Assembly: GCA_023376005.1 (NCBI GenBank)
Contig: CM042152.1
Coordinates: 82,690,969 to 82,754,968, forward strand
Length of the DNA: 64,000 bases
From: Doryteuthis pealeii
Taxonomy: Eukaryota > Mollusca > Cephalopoda > Myopsida > Loliginidae
Direction: 5' to 3'
Shown: piece after piece, positions 1-12,084 of the stretch
Position numbering within the stretch: the stretch's first letter is position 1
Layout of the letters: each line of letters opens with the position of its first letter
Position numbers and translations under genes: made by a program
The notes under the pieces: model-generated
Told to the model about the DNA's origin: nothing
Seen by the model: only the letters and a program-made list of their open reading frames with translations
Databases searched by the model: none

Positions 1-240
1 TGACAAAAAAGTAATCATTTTACTTACCTTCCATGAGAAAGTCATATTTAGAGAGACAACAGCGTAGAGCAAGTTTAGCTTGTTAATCTGGTTGAAAACT
101 AAAGGTATAGAATATCAAACGCCGCTTAAATGCGATTCAGTTGAAATGAGCACTCCAGAATTTTTTATTACTTTCATTTTGTCATTTGCAGCAGTTCAGT
201 GAAATTTTATTGCTTATAACGACCGTTCTGAAAATTTCTT
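1..240. other. AT-rich flank, no gene seen
   Basis: Unique-looking AT-rich sequence with no long open frame, no tRNA-like head and no recognisable element end. It leads directly into the minisatellite. Confidence 0.6.
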
Positions 241-3086
241 GAAATTTCTGCATGTGTTTCTAGAGCATGAAGCAAATTTCTGCATGTGTTTCTAGAGGAT
301 GAAGCAAATTTCTGCATGTGTTTCTAGAGGATGAAGCACATTTCTGCATGTGTTTCTAGAGGATGAAGCAAATTTCTACATGTGTTTCTAGAGGATGAAG
401 CAAAATTTCTGCATGTGTTTCTAGAGGATGAAGCAAATTTCTACATGTGTTTCTAAGGATGAAGCAAATTTCTGCATGTGTTTCTAGAGGATGAAGCAAA
501 TTTCTACATGTATTTCTAGAGGATGAAGCAAATTTCTGCATGTGTTTCTAGAGGATGAAGCAAATTTCTACATGTGTTTCTAGAGGATGAAGCAAATTTC
601 TGCATGTGTTTCTAGAGGATGAAGCAAATTTCTACATGTGTTTCTAGAGCATGAAGCAAAATTTCTGCATGTGTTTCTAGAGGATGAAGCAAATTTCTGC
701 ATGTGTTTCTAGAGCATGAAGCAAATTTCTACATGAGTTTCTAGAGGATGAAGCAAATTTCTACATGTGTTTCTAGAGGATGAAGCAAATTTCTGCATGT
801 GTTTCTAGAGGATGAAGCAAATTTCTACATGTGTTTCTAGAGCATGAAGCAAATTTCTGCATGTGTTTCTAGAGGATGAAGCAAATTTCTGCATGTGTTT
901 CTAGAGGATGAAGCAAATTTCTGCATGTGTTTCTAGAGCATGAAGCAAATTCTGCATGTGTTTCTAGAGCATAAGCAAATTTCTGCATGTGTTTCTAGAG
1001 GATATGAAGCAAATTTCTACATGTGTTTCTAGAGGCATGAAGCAAATTTCTACATGTGTTTCTAGAGCATGAAGCAAATTTCTGCATGTGTTTCTAGAGG
1101 ATGAAGCAAATTTCTGCATGTGTTTCTAGAGCATGAAGCAAATTTCTACATGTGTTTCTAGAGCATGAAGCAAATTTCTACATGTGTTTCTAGAGGATGA
1201 AGCAAATTTCTGCATGTGTTTCTGATGAAGCAAATTTCTACATGTGTTTTCTAGAGCATGAAGCAAATTTCTGCATGTGTTTCTAGAGGATGAAGCAAAT
1301 TTCTACATGTGTTTCTAGAGCATGAAGCAAATTTCTGCATGTGTTTCTAGAGCATGAAGCAAAATTTCTACATGTGTTTTCTAGAGGATGAAGCAAATTT
1401 CTGCATGTGTTTCTAGAGGATGAAGCAAATTTCTACATGTGTTTCTAGAGCATGAAGCAAATTTCTGCATGTGTTTCTAGAGGATGAAGCAAATTTCTGC
1501 AGTTTATGAAGCAAATTTCTGCATGTGTTTCTAGAGCATGAAGCAAATTTCTACATGTGTTTCTAGAGCATGAAGCAAATTTCTGCATGTGTTTCTAGAG
1601 GATGAAGCAAATTTCTGCATGTGTTTCTAGAGCATGAAGCAAATTCTGCATGTGTTTCTAGAGCATGAAGCAAATTTCTGCATGTGTTTTCTAGAGCATG
1701 AAGCAAATTTTCTGAAGCAAATTTCTATGGTTTCTAGAGCATGAAGCAAATTTCTGCATGTGTTTCTATGAAGTAGAGATGAAGCAAATTTCTCAACATG
1801 TGTTTCTAGAGATGAAGCAAATTTCTGCATGTGTTTCTAGAGCATGAAGCAAATTTCTACATGTGTTTCTAGAGCATGAAGAGCATGAAGCAAATTTCTG
1901 CATGTGTTTCTAGAGGATGAAGCAAATTTCTGCATGTGTTTCTAGAGCATGAAGCAAATTTCTGCATGTGTTTCTAGAGCATGAAGCAAATTTCTGCATG
2001 TGAGGATGAAGCAAATTTCTACATGTGTTTCTAGAGCATGAAGCAAATTTCTGCATGTGTTTCTAGAGGATGAAGCAAAATTTCTACATGTGTTTCTAGA
2101 GCATGAAGCAAATTTCTGCATGTGTTTCTAGAGGATGAAGCAAATTTCTACATGTGTTTCTAGAGCATGAAGCAAATTTCTGCATGTGTTTCTAGAGGAT
2201 GAAGCAAATTTCTACATGTGTTTCTAGAGCATGAAGCAAATTTCTGCATGTGTTTCTAGAGCATGAAGCAAATTTCTACATGTGTTTCTAGAGGATGAAG
2301 CAAATTTCTGCATGTGTTTCTAGAGGATGAAGCAAATTTCTGCATGTGTTTCTAGCTTTCTACATGTGTTTCTAGAGGATGAAGCAAATTTCTGCATGTG
2401 TTTCTAGAGGATGAAGCAAATTTCTACATGTGTTTCTAGAGGATGAAGCAAATTTCTGCATGTGTTTCTAGAGGATGAAGCAAATTTCTACATGTGTTTC
2501 TAGAGCATGAAGCAAATTTCTACATGTGTTTCTAGAGCATGAAGCAAATTTCTGCATGTGAGCACATGAAGCAAATTTCTGCATGTGTTTCTAGAGCATG
2601 AAGCAAATTTCTGCATGTGTTTCTAGAGGATGAAGCAAATTTCTACATGTGTTTCTAGACATGAAGCAAATTTCTGCATGTGTTTCTAGAGCATGAAGCA
2701 AATTTCTGCATGTGTTTCTAGAGCATGAAGCAAAATTTCTACATGTGTTTCTAGAGGATGAAGCAAATTTCTGCATGTGTTTCTAGAGCATGAAGCAAAT
2801 TTCTACATGTGTTTCTAGAGGATGAAAGCAAATTTCTACATGTGTTTCTAGAGGATGAAGCAAATTTCTGCATGTGTTTCTAGAGGATGAAGCAAATTTC
2901 TACATTTTCTGCATGTGTTTCTAGAGCATGAAGCAAATTTCTGCATGTGTTTCTAGAGGATGAAGCAAATTTCTGCATGTGTTTCTAGAGGATGAAGCAA
3001 ATTTCTGCATGTGTTTCTAGAGGATGAAGCAGATTTCTACATGTGTTTCTAGAGCATGAAGCAAATTTCTGCATGTGTTTCTAGAA
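241..3086. repeat. 32-bp minisatellite, about 85-90 units
   Basis: Tandem repeat of a unit reading gaagcaaatttctgcatgtg followed by tttctagaggat (32 bp). Two sites vary between units: G or A in ctRcatg, and G or C in agagSat. Occasional units are shortened or fused (around 1205, 1500, 1700-1800, 2000, 2345 and 2905). Each unit carries a TCTAGA site. Short ORFs here on the minus strand only read the repeat (QKFASSSRNTCR type) and are not genes. The array ends sharply at about 3086, where unrelated sequence begins. Confidence 0.97.
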
Positions 3087-3508
3087 CGCCGAGAAAAGAA
3101 AATGGATAGGGAAAATAAACTGCAAATGGCCTTGCTCGAAAGTAAGAAATAATTTATTTACAAGTCTCCGAACGGAGACATAAAAAAGGTATACAATACA
3201 ATACAAAAAATGCATGTAATTCACCTGCGGGTGTGTCAGCTAAATTAACCAAATTTTGGCGCCAAGTAACAAATTACAGAAATATATTCACACACGCAAA
3301 AAAAAAAAAAAAAAAAAAGGAGGAAGATATGACTTATTGGTAGTGTACGGGTGTAGACAATATAAATTCAACCCTTAAAAAATAACTTTTCTCACGCAGG
3401 AGAGACACACAAAAAAAAAAACAGTTTGAAAGTAATGCGAAGGCTATTAGATTCTTCTAAACAGAAAAAGGTGAAATCTTTTCATATATATATATATATA
3501 TATATATA
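3087..3508. other. Unique AT-rich spacer with A-runs and TA microsatellite
   Basis: No gene seen. Contains an A-run at about 3299-3318, a second A-rich run at 3409-3421 and a TA dinucleotide run at 3484-3508 immediately before a Helitron end. Confidence 0.6.
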
Positions 3509-4161
3509 CTAGCAAATATATGCACCCTCCGGGTGCAATTATTTAACCTTTAATGTAATAAAATATTGTATTAAATTAGAAAGGCTAATGAAACTAAATA
3601 AGAATACAGATAAAAAGATTTGAAACAGAGAGAGTATAATAAAAGATTTGAAACAGAGGGGGTATAAAAAAATGGAACAACTGAAACTTACTCTTCCATC
3701 ACTCTCGTCTTTCATTGTTATTTTTTCTAATTTAAGTATTTAGTTATAAGAGGAAGTAAAGTATAAAATGACAGTTATTTTATCTTGTTAATGGATTTCA
3801 TTTAAGATTCATTGAAGAGATTTTTGCTTATATTCATTAAAATAAAACCAAACAGTTAGAAATCAATAATACTAAGCACATATTTATTAAATTCGATTTT
3901 TTAATATTAATATGCAAATTAGCCTTCCCGTTCACACTGTAAACCGCTATTTTGTTGTATATATAAATATAATTGCATGTTGTCAGTATGTAGACATAGT
4001 TAACAGTATTAATAATGTAAGACAATTTTATTAATAATTGAGGGTTAAATAAAAATAAAATCATGGAGAATGTGATGTCAATAACTAAGAGAATTGTGAC
4101 TTGAGTAGGAATATAGTTTCGGTTACAGACAGAAAAACACACAATCTCCATTATAATAAGA
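3509..4161 (-). mobile_element. Non-autonomous Helitron, copy 1
   Basis: Read on the minus strand, the element starts with TCTTATTATAATGGAGATT directly after an A. It ends with the hairpin GCACCCGGAGGGTGC (3522-3536), nine spacer bases, then CTAG followed by a T. This is the Helitron pattern of A|TC...hairpin...CTRR|T. The 653-bp body has no transposase; the 104-codon minus-strand ORF inside it is AT-rich and unrecognised. A related copy lies at 62165-62786 on the plus strand with the same first 19 bases. Confidence 0.85.
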
Positions 4162-5560
4162 TATATTCTCGTCAGAAATCAAGACTCTTTGTCTTGGCAC
4201 GTGTATATCGCTGCTTGGTTCTTCTCGCGTCAGAAGTTAAGGTTTTGCACGACCCATTGCGCCCTTTCTCGCTAAGAGGTATTCGCTAGAACCACCGTGT
4301 TTAAACCTCCCTCGGGGTCGTGAGCACCTGTTGGCACCTTCTGCTACGTACCTTTCTGCATTTCCTGCAACTTCTAGTTTTTCCAACTTTACTGGCCATG
4401 ACCGTCTCGTGATCGTCTACTTATTTGACACTTACTTAGGACCTCCACTTGTGTACGTAATACTGTCTCAGGGCTCATCCAGGGGGTTTACAATCAACAA
4501 CAAAGAGAGAATAAATACAAAACAAGACAATTTCAGGTGAACTTCAGAAATGGTCAGAGATGAGGTATATAGTTCGCATTGCTTCTAATTCATTTCCATC
4601 TGCTGCTATCTCCCACTTCTCCCATGGTTGCCGAGATGGGGCCACCCCCGCTTTCTTTTGGGAATCTCTGCTAACGCTGGCTTCTACTGGACAAACCCAA
4701 CTGTCCTCTCCGGTGTTTCAAAACTTAACTGCCTTCTTCGGCTCCAGAAAACTAACTAACTAAACTTTTTAAAAAATCTCCCAGAATCCCTCAGATCTCA
4801 TCTCCCTCTCATTCCCTGGGATTCCTCACGAGATTTCCAAAATCCTTTGTTCTAATATGGGTCAATTTTTATTATGGTCTAACCTCCAGTTAACTTCTCA
4901 AAGTTATTGAGAACACAGACTTCTCGTCTCTTAATCTTTTCTAAAGTTTTATGATTGGACTGAACTATTGACACACACAAACAATACACCTACTTACACA
5001 TACAATATATATGTATACACACGCACATGTATGTATACATACGCACATATGTATCTATCTATCTATACATGTATATACACACATTATCCACCTGAACACA
5101 CACACATATTTATACATATATATATTTACCAACCCCTCCGCACGAGCAGGATGCGACACAAGGTCAATTTCTTAAGCGGAGTTTAACAGGTTTGAATTCA
5201 GAGTTTTCCTTCTCCTAGACTGGTTGCCTAATCAAGGTTAAAGAGCCCAGTCTCCCCTACTATTTACCCATAGCTGGAGGGAGAATTGGATTCATACCTT
5301 TCCCAAGGGTATTAGCGCTATGTGAAATGTCAACAGCTTCGTCCAGGAATTGAACTCGCGTTGACGAGTCCATTTCCTACGACTCTAACCATTAGACCAC
5401 GCACCTCATATTTATACATATATGTGGTTTGACTTACTACTTATTAATTATAACTACCTAGAACGTATTCGATATAACTGTGCAGCCACATATGCACGCA
5501 CAATACATATTATTATAGTGCTTTGTTTTAAGGGATCTAGGTTGGCGTCAGATAGCAGTG
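4162..5560 (+). mobile_element. Unclassified interspersed element, interrupted by a SINE
   Basis: Much of this stretch is matched, in inverse orientation, by 6997-7984. Shared parts include the segment around 4530 (aggtgaacttcagaaatgg), the 4600-4760 segment, the CA-rich microsatellite segment near 4965-5100, and the segment at 5420-5520 (tatgtggtttgacttactac). An AATAAA lies at about 4509-4514. It could be a solo LTR or a LTR-like repeat; no protein is recognisable. A SINE has inserted at about 5117-5410, and the other copy lacks it. Outer borders are approximate. Confidence 0.5.
5117..5410 (-). mobile_element. SINE family B, full-length-like copy
   Basis: On the minus strand the head reads like a tRNA with a box-A-like segment (gtggtctaatggttagagtc) and a box-B-like segment (gagttcaattcctgg). 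The body mentions the shared family phrases tagcgctaatacccttgggaaaggtatgaat and agtctaggagaaggaaaactctgaattcaaacc in shortened form. The same body recurs at 13800, 18800, 19395, 24943 and 55960. Flanking atatttatacatatat occurs on both sides (about 5106-5122 and 5408-5424) and looks like the target-site duplication. Pol III transcription from internal boxes is expected for the family. Confidence 0.75.
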
Positions 5561-6635
5561 TGAGACGACCTATTCTGCGCTCTGTACCCTCAATGCACGA
5601 TGTCTAGAAACCCAAGCGTTGTGATATTCTGTGCTGGCCAATTTGAGGGCACGAGTCAGAAACAGTAGTCACAATGATTAAATAAAGACAAACAACAACT
5701 ACAAGTGTTTGTAAACAAGACGCGGATGGAAGAAGGGGTGTGTAAGACTTCGCTGTCTATCCAACTGGCTGCTACTCGCTACCTCTCTCGTTGTGGATTC
5801 GGGGCTAACTACTGCTACCGACGTTAACACCTCTAGGGCCCGGGTTCTAACTGCCGTGTGCTGGAGTTTAGCTATATTTATGTAAAACTCTCCTTCCCCA
5901 CCCATCTTCTCCGGACCACACAGATGGCCAGTACTTAAATCGAATCGCCGACTTCTAGTCGTCATTAACCCTTAAAATTAAAGCCATTAAATATTTTTCC
6001 AGACTTCGAACATTAATGTTTTTCAAAAGAGAATTCGTCATAAAAAAATAGCCTCTTTGCTTTTAATACCTGGGTGCATAAGATATTATCACTAAGTGGC
6101 CTAACTTCATGGTGGTCGTACAAGTCTCTTTAAACTTTACGGCCTAATCTTTGGATTCGTAAAAAGGTCACCACCTACCCCTTTTATTTATGCCTGGCTT
6201 TAACCTATTCTCTTTCTTATTCATTTATTTATTTATTCTGACCACGTTCGTCTTCAATCATAGTATCATAGCAGTAAACCACGTTCTGCAATAGAAATTA
6301 TTGAGATAAATTAAGATGTTTCAATTGAAAAAAGAATTATTAAATAACATTTAAAGATTTTTCTTTCCCCAACATTACGGAATCTTTTGACGGCGATGAA
6401 TCTTTCTCTTATCTCCCTAATTCCATCGATCTAATTTATCTCCAACATTCCATCGACATTCCATCACTCAAATTTTCAACCTTTAAACTAATTTCCTCAA
6501 AAAAGCGATAACGATTTGAGAAAAAAAAATGTTTGTGTCATTGTTTATCATGTCAAACGCCAACTATCACTGTGAGTGCATTGGCGCAGTTCAAAATCGA
6601 CCTTCCCGGAAGGGTTGGTAATTTTACTTCAGTTA
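5561..6635. other. No recognised gene
   Basis: Mixed-composition sequence. A minus-strand ORF of 88 codons at 5699-5965 resembles nothing I know and has no splice context that supports it. The rest (5970-6635) is AT-rich with a TTTA-type run near 6222-6240. Confidence 0.4.
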
Positions 6636-6641
6636 AGGAAT

Positions 6642-6646
<5 letters not shown>

Positions 6647-6731
<85 letters not shown>
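6647..6731. repeat. (CT)n microsatellite running into (GT)n
   Basis: About 37 uninterrupted CT units followed by GT units. The matching run in the second copy at 28076-28104 is less than half as long, so the tract has changed length since duplication. Plus- and minus-strand ORFs here (poly-LS and poly-RE) are artefacts of the repeat. Confidence 0.97.
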
Positions 6732-6732
<1 letters not shown>

Positions 6733-6996
6733 CTCACACACAATTTATGAGATGTGAATAGAGTTGTGTATTACACACAATTTCTTAGGTATGTTTACAA
6801 AGAAAATGTACACACATACAGCTGAAATCATGACGTATTTACACAAACAAACAATAGCAATCATACATTGTGTATATAACAAATACACTCATACACACAA
6901 TCATCTATTATTTTTGCATTATATATATATGCATGCGTATATGCGCACACATGCACAACTTGAGACACACACACACAACCTGAGTACATATATATA

Positions 6997-7984
6997 TATA
7001 TTATAATACTATGCATTGGGCACGCATATGTGGCTGCACAATAGGTGGATATATATGTATATAATTCTAGGTAGTAAGTCAAACCACATATATGTGTATG
7101 TATGTGGTAGACCGAATAAGTAGTAGTAAAACCCATATATAAGATAAGTATATATGTGTGTGTATGTATATATAGAGATAGATACATATGTGTGCATGTA
7201 TACATACATGTGTGTGTATGCATATATGTGTATGTGTAAGTAGGCGTAAAGTATGTGAATGGTCGGTCAAAGAGGCCATAAAAGGTGAGATTAGGGTTTA
7301 GAATAGATATGAAAAGTGATAAAGGCCAGAAGCAGACAACATGTCTGGTCCTTTGGCACTTAATAGTTGACCAGTTGGTCATAAAAATCATGAGGGTGGT
7401 CTTTTAGACAAAGAACCCTTTCAAATCCCGCAGGGTTGATAGGATCTCGGAGGATGAGATTTCAACGAGATTTGATAGCGAGAATTGGGATTCTGGGAAA
7501 TTCAAAAAGTTTTAGTCAGTTAGTTTTTGGACACCGCAGAGGACAGAAGCTGCCCACTAGAAGCTAGCTTTAGAAGAGGTCTCCAAAAGGGACGGGGGGT
7601 GACCCCTCTCGACAGACATAGAAGCAGATGAATTAGAACCAGAGGAGAGACTGATGTGGATGAATACGTATTATATATCTCCCTGCCATTTCTGAAGTTC
7701 ACCTTACATTGTCTTGTCTTGTTGTTGTTTTATTTCCCTTATGACACATGGGTGTGTTCCAGACACGGCGTTGGGGTTGTGAGACGATAGATACGGCCAG
7801 TGACAAAAGTGACAGAGATGATCCGGACAGACTGCTATTGATCATCAATATTCTCTCCGGACGTCCTGTACACAATGATTAAGAGCATCGATCTGGGAGA
7901 CTGCTATTGACTGTGATCGATATTCTCCCAGACGATTTGGACGAGAATGGTGGAATGATGACGACCCGACCCCCATGTTGTCAT
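6997..7984 (-). mobile_element. Insertion inside the 1-kb repeat; inverse copy of the 4162-5560 element
   Basis: This segment is absent from the otherwise collinear copy at 28061-29032, so it is an insertion. Read on the minus strand it matches the 4.2-5.5 kb element: gtgaacttcagaaatgg near 7690, the 7520-7640 segment, and gtttgacttactacctagaa near 7060-7085. On the minus strand it begins tgacaacatgggggtcggg and contains an AAATAAAA-type signal near 7729. A solo LTR is one possible reading. It lies at a TA run, so a target duplication cannot be read. Confidence 0.6.
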
Positions 7985-8640
7985 AATATATATATATGTA
8001 ACCTTTATATATTCACACAAATACATAATATATCATTTTTCTTGTCATACAATGAGTGATTCACACGTATTGTTCACATAGGTACATATGATCATACTTA
8101 CATATTCATTTGAAACAGTCAACCCATTCGCACACATTTAAAAAAGAAAAAAGTAAAGAAAAAAAAAGGAAAAAAAAAAAAAACAAAAGAAAAAAAAAAA
8201 AAGAAAAAAAAAAGTAAAGAAAAGAAAAAAAGGAATGATTGTTAGAAATTATTGTCCCCAAAATATATATCAGGGTGTATCAAAAATTTTTTTTTTTTTT
8301 TTTTTTTTTATTATACAAAGCTTTTCTCCAAAATGTAATTAATGTGTATATCTAGAGCCGAGTTTTTCAAGTTGTGTGTCGCAGCACACTATCAATATGT
8401 TGATCAGAATTGAGTGGTAAATTATACAGAAACGGTGAGAGATCAGTCACAGGTCATAACAAATTTATTTCATATGCCATTTAAAAAAAAATTGACTTTC
8501 TTTTTTTCTTTAGATGTTAGCCTTTCATATATCGTCATAATTTATGCATGACAGCATTTTACAAGGTAAAGATTATTTAAGCTCAAATTACGTTCCATCA
8601 TGTCTGATCAATTGTAAACTTACTTGAAACTTACACCCTT

Positions 8641-9045
8641 CCAACCCCATGTTGTGAATTTTTAAATAGTGAGAAAGGCGAAGGTCACTGCTGGAAAGAA
8701 GAAGATGTCGCAGTCCACAGCTGGAAAAGGGTTACATGAAATAATACTTCAACAAGTTCTTTAAAGTTGAAAATGCTTTTTATATACAGCCAAAGTCTGT
8801 ACAAAATAAGTTGTTTGCAGGAAAAATGTCCAAGTCGGGAGAAGTGACACTCTAGACTGGTTCAAGGACAGGAGTTGGGAAGTTCTATCAGAGTTGGTAT
8901 TGGAGTTGGCTTTTCTCAGACAACGACACGTCTCACGGCGACAGAATCTCTGGGTAGCTTGCTGACAAAGTGCGGCGAGTCTCAAAACCGGCTCGCTTAA
9001 GTAATAATCGCCCAAATACAGGGTACGGTCAGACGGGGGAAGATT
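8641..9045. other. Unique stretch between repeats
   Basis: A 121-codon minus-strand ORF (8761-9126) overlaps this stretch and runs into the SINE A head at 9046. It has no recognised domain and I do not call it a gene. Confidence 0.4.
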
Positions 9046-9655
9046 GGTTTGTTTGGTTTGTTTTGTTTTACGGCATATCAACCTCAGTGGGTCATTTAAT
9101 GCCGATAAAGTTTTGAAATAAATCAATTCTTAATGGATAATACAATTTTTTTATAAATACATTTTTCTATTTAACCCATAGATGGGACCCTAACAGGTAC
9201 TACCACTCCGGGTCAGAGTGGACCAGGGAGCAATGGTGATGAAGGGGTGCTCCACATTCCCCAAAGCTCCAAAACTGGAACCTCACCATCAGATAGAGTT
9301 TAACATCATTCCCAGCACATGTAGAACCGCAGCCACCGCCTTCTAGCACCCATATGATAAAAAGAGTTGGGGCTTGCCATAAGGGCAATAGAGTTGGGAA
9401 AATCATATAGGTGCTAGGGCTTGACGTGACCAGCCGATTGATCGGAGGGGGCCTCTCCGACTGCCCGTCCAGCCCAAGATAGGGCCAAAGTGGAGTATTG
9501 CATGTCATGAACTGCTCATCCACTTGGGTTCTATCCTTAAGCATCACGGGTCGCCACCCACGGCCAACAGGTGGCCCCATTGGGGGAGTCTTACCATTCT
9601 GCAGAGGTGCAGTCGGTGCATTCTAACGCCCCAGCGGACGGGGGAAGAAGCGTCT
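9046..9655 (+). mobile_element. SINE-like family A, long copy (about 610 bp)
   Basis: Begins tttacggcatatcaacctcagtgggtcatttaatgcc. Continues through atttaacccatagatgggaccctaacaggt, the 'accaccactccgggtcagagtgga' type segment and cacggccaacaggtggcccc, and ends near tctgcagaggtgcagtcggtgcattctaa. The same order of blocks recurs at 22322-22915 (minus), 35484-35875, 55412-55950, 57785-58190, 59915-60225 and 62965-63170. This is the most complete copy in the window. No recognised protein; the ORFs on either strand are repeat artefacts. Confidence 0.8.
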
Positions 9656-10886
9656 TCCTTAATGTCAGTTTCTAATCAATTCGCATTTATTATTCCTTTG
9701 TTTTGAATTTCCAAAATCTCAAACTTGGAAAAATGCGACGTTGCCAAAATTCTAAGCACAACCCCTTTTCTCCAGCCTTCTAAAACCCCTTTCTGTTACC
9801 ATTACCTATGTAACACTATTAACATCACAAAGTTTTTAAAAAAAGACACTACTTACACACATGAAAAAAAAAAAGAAGAAGAAAAGAACATATTCAATAC
9901 AATCTTTTTGTGAATGAAAAAAAAAATAGTTGAAAAATTTTATACACACATCATCACTACATCCTGAAAGAAAGAAAGAAAAAAAGACAATAGAGACTCT
10001 TACCGAACATTGAACAATCCGCTAATCCCAAATGATTTCAATATCTAATGTATACTAATATAAACTAATACATAGTAATGCATATTATTAATAATACTAA
10101 TGTATGCATAATTTTTTTCGTAGTGTTTACTGCTAGAAATTTGAACTAAACATTAAAAGTATAGAGAGAGAAAAGAAAAATGTATTCTTTTAGCTGGCCA
10201 CGCAAACTGTCATAATTTTGGTAACAGAAGACATTGTTTATAAAATATGTCAATCAAAATTGATACAAATGTTGCGGCCAATCACATCATGAATGTTCAT
10301 AGTAAATAAGAAATTATAAATGGAATACCAACCTAAATCAGACTTAGTGAAGTGTTTGTTTTTAAAAAATGATATTCGGGTTTGTTGTCTGCAAATTAAT
10401 GCTACCCTCACATTAAGGTTAAGCGGAAAAAAACCGTATTAGGTAGGAAGAAATGAGGGAATGAAATTGAATTGGAAAAGTTGAAATTAACCAAAAATTA
10501 AAATGAATTCAAAAACCCGGAATTATGGGTGTTGGCGAAAGGCCCAAATATTTAACAGAAATTGATATATTCCAGCCTCGGATGGAAAGGGGCGAGAAAT
10601 TAAACGACAAGGGGATGGGAGTTAGAATTAACGGTATGACGCTTGCCCAGTCTGTGGGATGCAAAGAATTTCAGATGATGGCTCGAATCAGTTAAAAAAA
10701 AAATTCAGACTAGCAGATAACTATTAAAATATTCAGGTGTGGTGTATTTTTGATTTCTGCATGCATATATATTTGTTGTGTACTGTTTGGGATATTGTTT
10801 ATTTGATGTATTATTTGCACAATTTATTCGTGTATAATGTCTGCCAATTACCTAATAAGTAATTGACAAAACGGTTAGGGGACGAT
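9656..10886. other. AT-rich stretch, no gene seen
   Basis: A-rich runs near 9865-9895 and 9967-9985. No element ends or coding signatures recognised. Confidence 0.5.
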
Positions 10887-11010
10887 TGTAACACTATTAA
10901 CAGTGTTATGGGTTGACTGGCGATCTGTTAATTATTTACTAATTAATTAAAACTATCCTAATTATTAATTATGGTAGTTTGTTAAAAGTAAAAGTAAAAA
11001 TAAGAAAAAC

Positions 11011-11043
<33 letters not shown>

Positions 11044-11606
11044 TGTTTATATAAAAATGTAAATTTATCTAAGTAAAGAATTTTCACGTAGACAATGAAA
11101 TTCCTTAAATTATGGAATTATGGAATTTGGCATATATCATCGGAATTTTAGATTTTGCCAAAATAAAATGATAACTTAATAAATAAGATTCCAGTTTTTG
11201 AAAAGTTGGTCAACAATTTCAAAAACTTAGATAAATAAAACAATGGTTGGCCTTGACTCGTTGGAGTTGGAAAAACCCAAATGGAAAGATACAAGCTAGG
11301 CTGGCACAAGGCCATTTAGACACGTAGGCAATGTTATCGAGTGGCTGGCCAATCAGAGACATATGTTAGGGGTGGGGAGGTCTGGATCCCATAAATAACA
11401 GACCAGATAGAGACCAAGAAGAGACCGAGAAGAGAGAAATAGAGTCAGACACGCCGTAACCGCTGCAAATCGCATCCCTTGTCGCCGTCCATACTGTTCT
11501 CTGAAGTTCCGCCACTCGGTAACAAACCAAGTTAAGTTATCCATTAGCTGTAGATCGCCAGTCAATTATCAAAAGAAAATCACCTCGCTCTTCTGACATT
11601 ATACAG
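10887..11606 (+). mobile_element. Possible solo LTR
   Basis: Starts tgtaacactattaacagtgt and ends attataca, a TG...CA pattern. It contains a CATAAATA box at about 11390-11397 followed by a GA-rich leader-like segment. The words gactggcgatctgttaat (about 10915) and gatcgccagtcaattatc (about 11552) are inverted relatives near the two ends. No target duplication is visible, so the assignment is weak; an (AAT)n run at 11009-11042 interrupts it. Confidence 0.3.
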
Positions 11607-12080
11607 GAATATAAATCATTGTATATAAAAAAATAAAATAAATGTATATATCTTGTGCATAATTATCAGAAGGCGTTCCTGTTTGTTTTGGTTTGACCCC
11701 GTTGACAGCTTTTGGGTATCGTATTTCAGCCGAGTTGAAACAGGGACAAAAACAGCTTTCCGTCAGGGCCCTATAGTATTGTATCATCCAACAAAACGAC
11801 TGTAGTACTTAGCCGGAGCATCGTTCCCATACATACATTTGAACCCTGTGCCCCAGCCCATAAGTATTATACCTACAATGAGGATAACGGGAGGATAACT
11901 TTCCTCCTCTCTCTTAATGCTTATTGTGACTACCACTCAACAAAAGGGATTTAGCTAAGGGATTTCCCAAATCGAGGCTCATCAATCAGTTATTCTCGGA
12001 CGAGCTAAAATGCTCTCTTTGTATCTTTCCGAAATTTACCATATTAGGCTACGGGCCCAAAGGCCAAAAAGGCTCTAGTT
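11607..12080. other. No recognised gene
   Basis: Mixed sequence between the LTR-like segment and a local duplication. The 62-codon minus-strand ORF at 11599-11787 has no recognised content. Confidence 0.4.
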
Positions 12081-12084
12081 TTTT

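Larger units (their letters stand above)
6636..8640 (+). repeat. Approximately 1-kb repeat, copy 1, split by an insertion
   Basis: 6636-6996 and 7985-8640 match 28061-28370 and 28375-29032 almost base for base, in the same orientation. They start at cttcagttaaggaatacag and end near gtaaacttacttga. Copy 1 is interrupted by about 990 bp at a TA run; copy 2 is continuous there. No coding sequence is recognised; the peptides read from it are CA and TA microsatellite translations. Copy 1 has a much longer CT run. Confidence 0.85.

Noticed and set aside
241..3086. Possible CRISPR array because of regular 32-bp units
   Set aside because: There are no unique spacers between units, and the window is eukaryotic; it is a plain tandem repeat.
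6861..7391. 176-codon minus-strand ORF
   Set aside because: Most of it translates CA/TA microsatellite and transposon sequence; no conserved motif.
9200..9580. 126-codon minus-strand ORF of balanced composition
   Set aside because: It lies entirely in SINE-like family A, and the other copies of the family do not keep the frame open.
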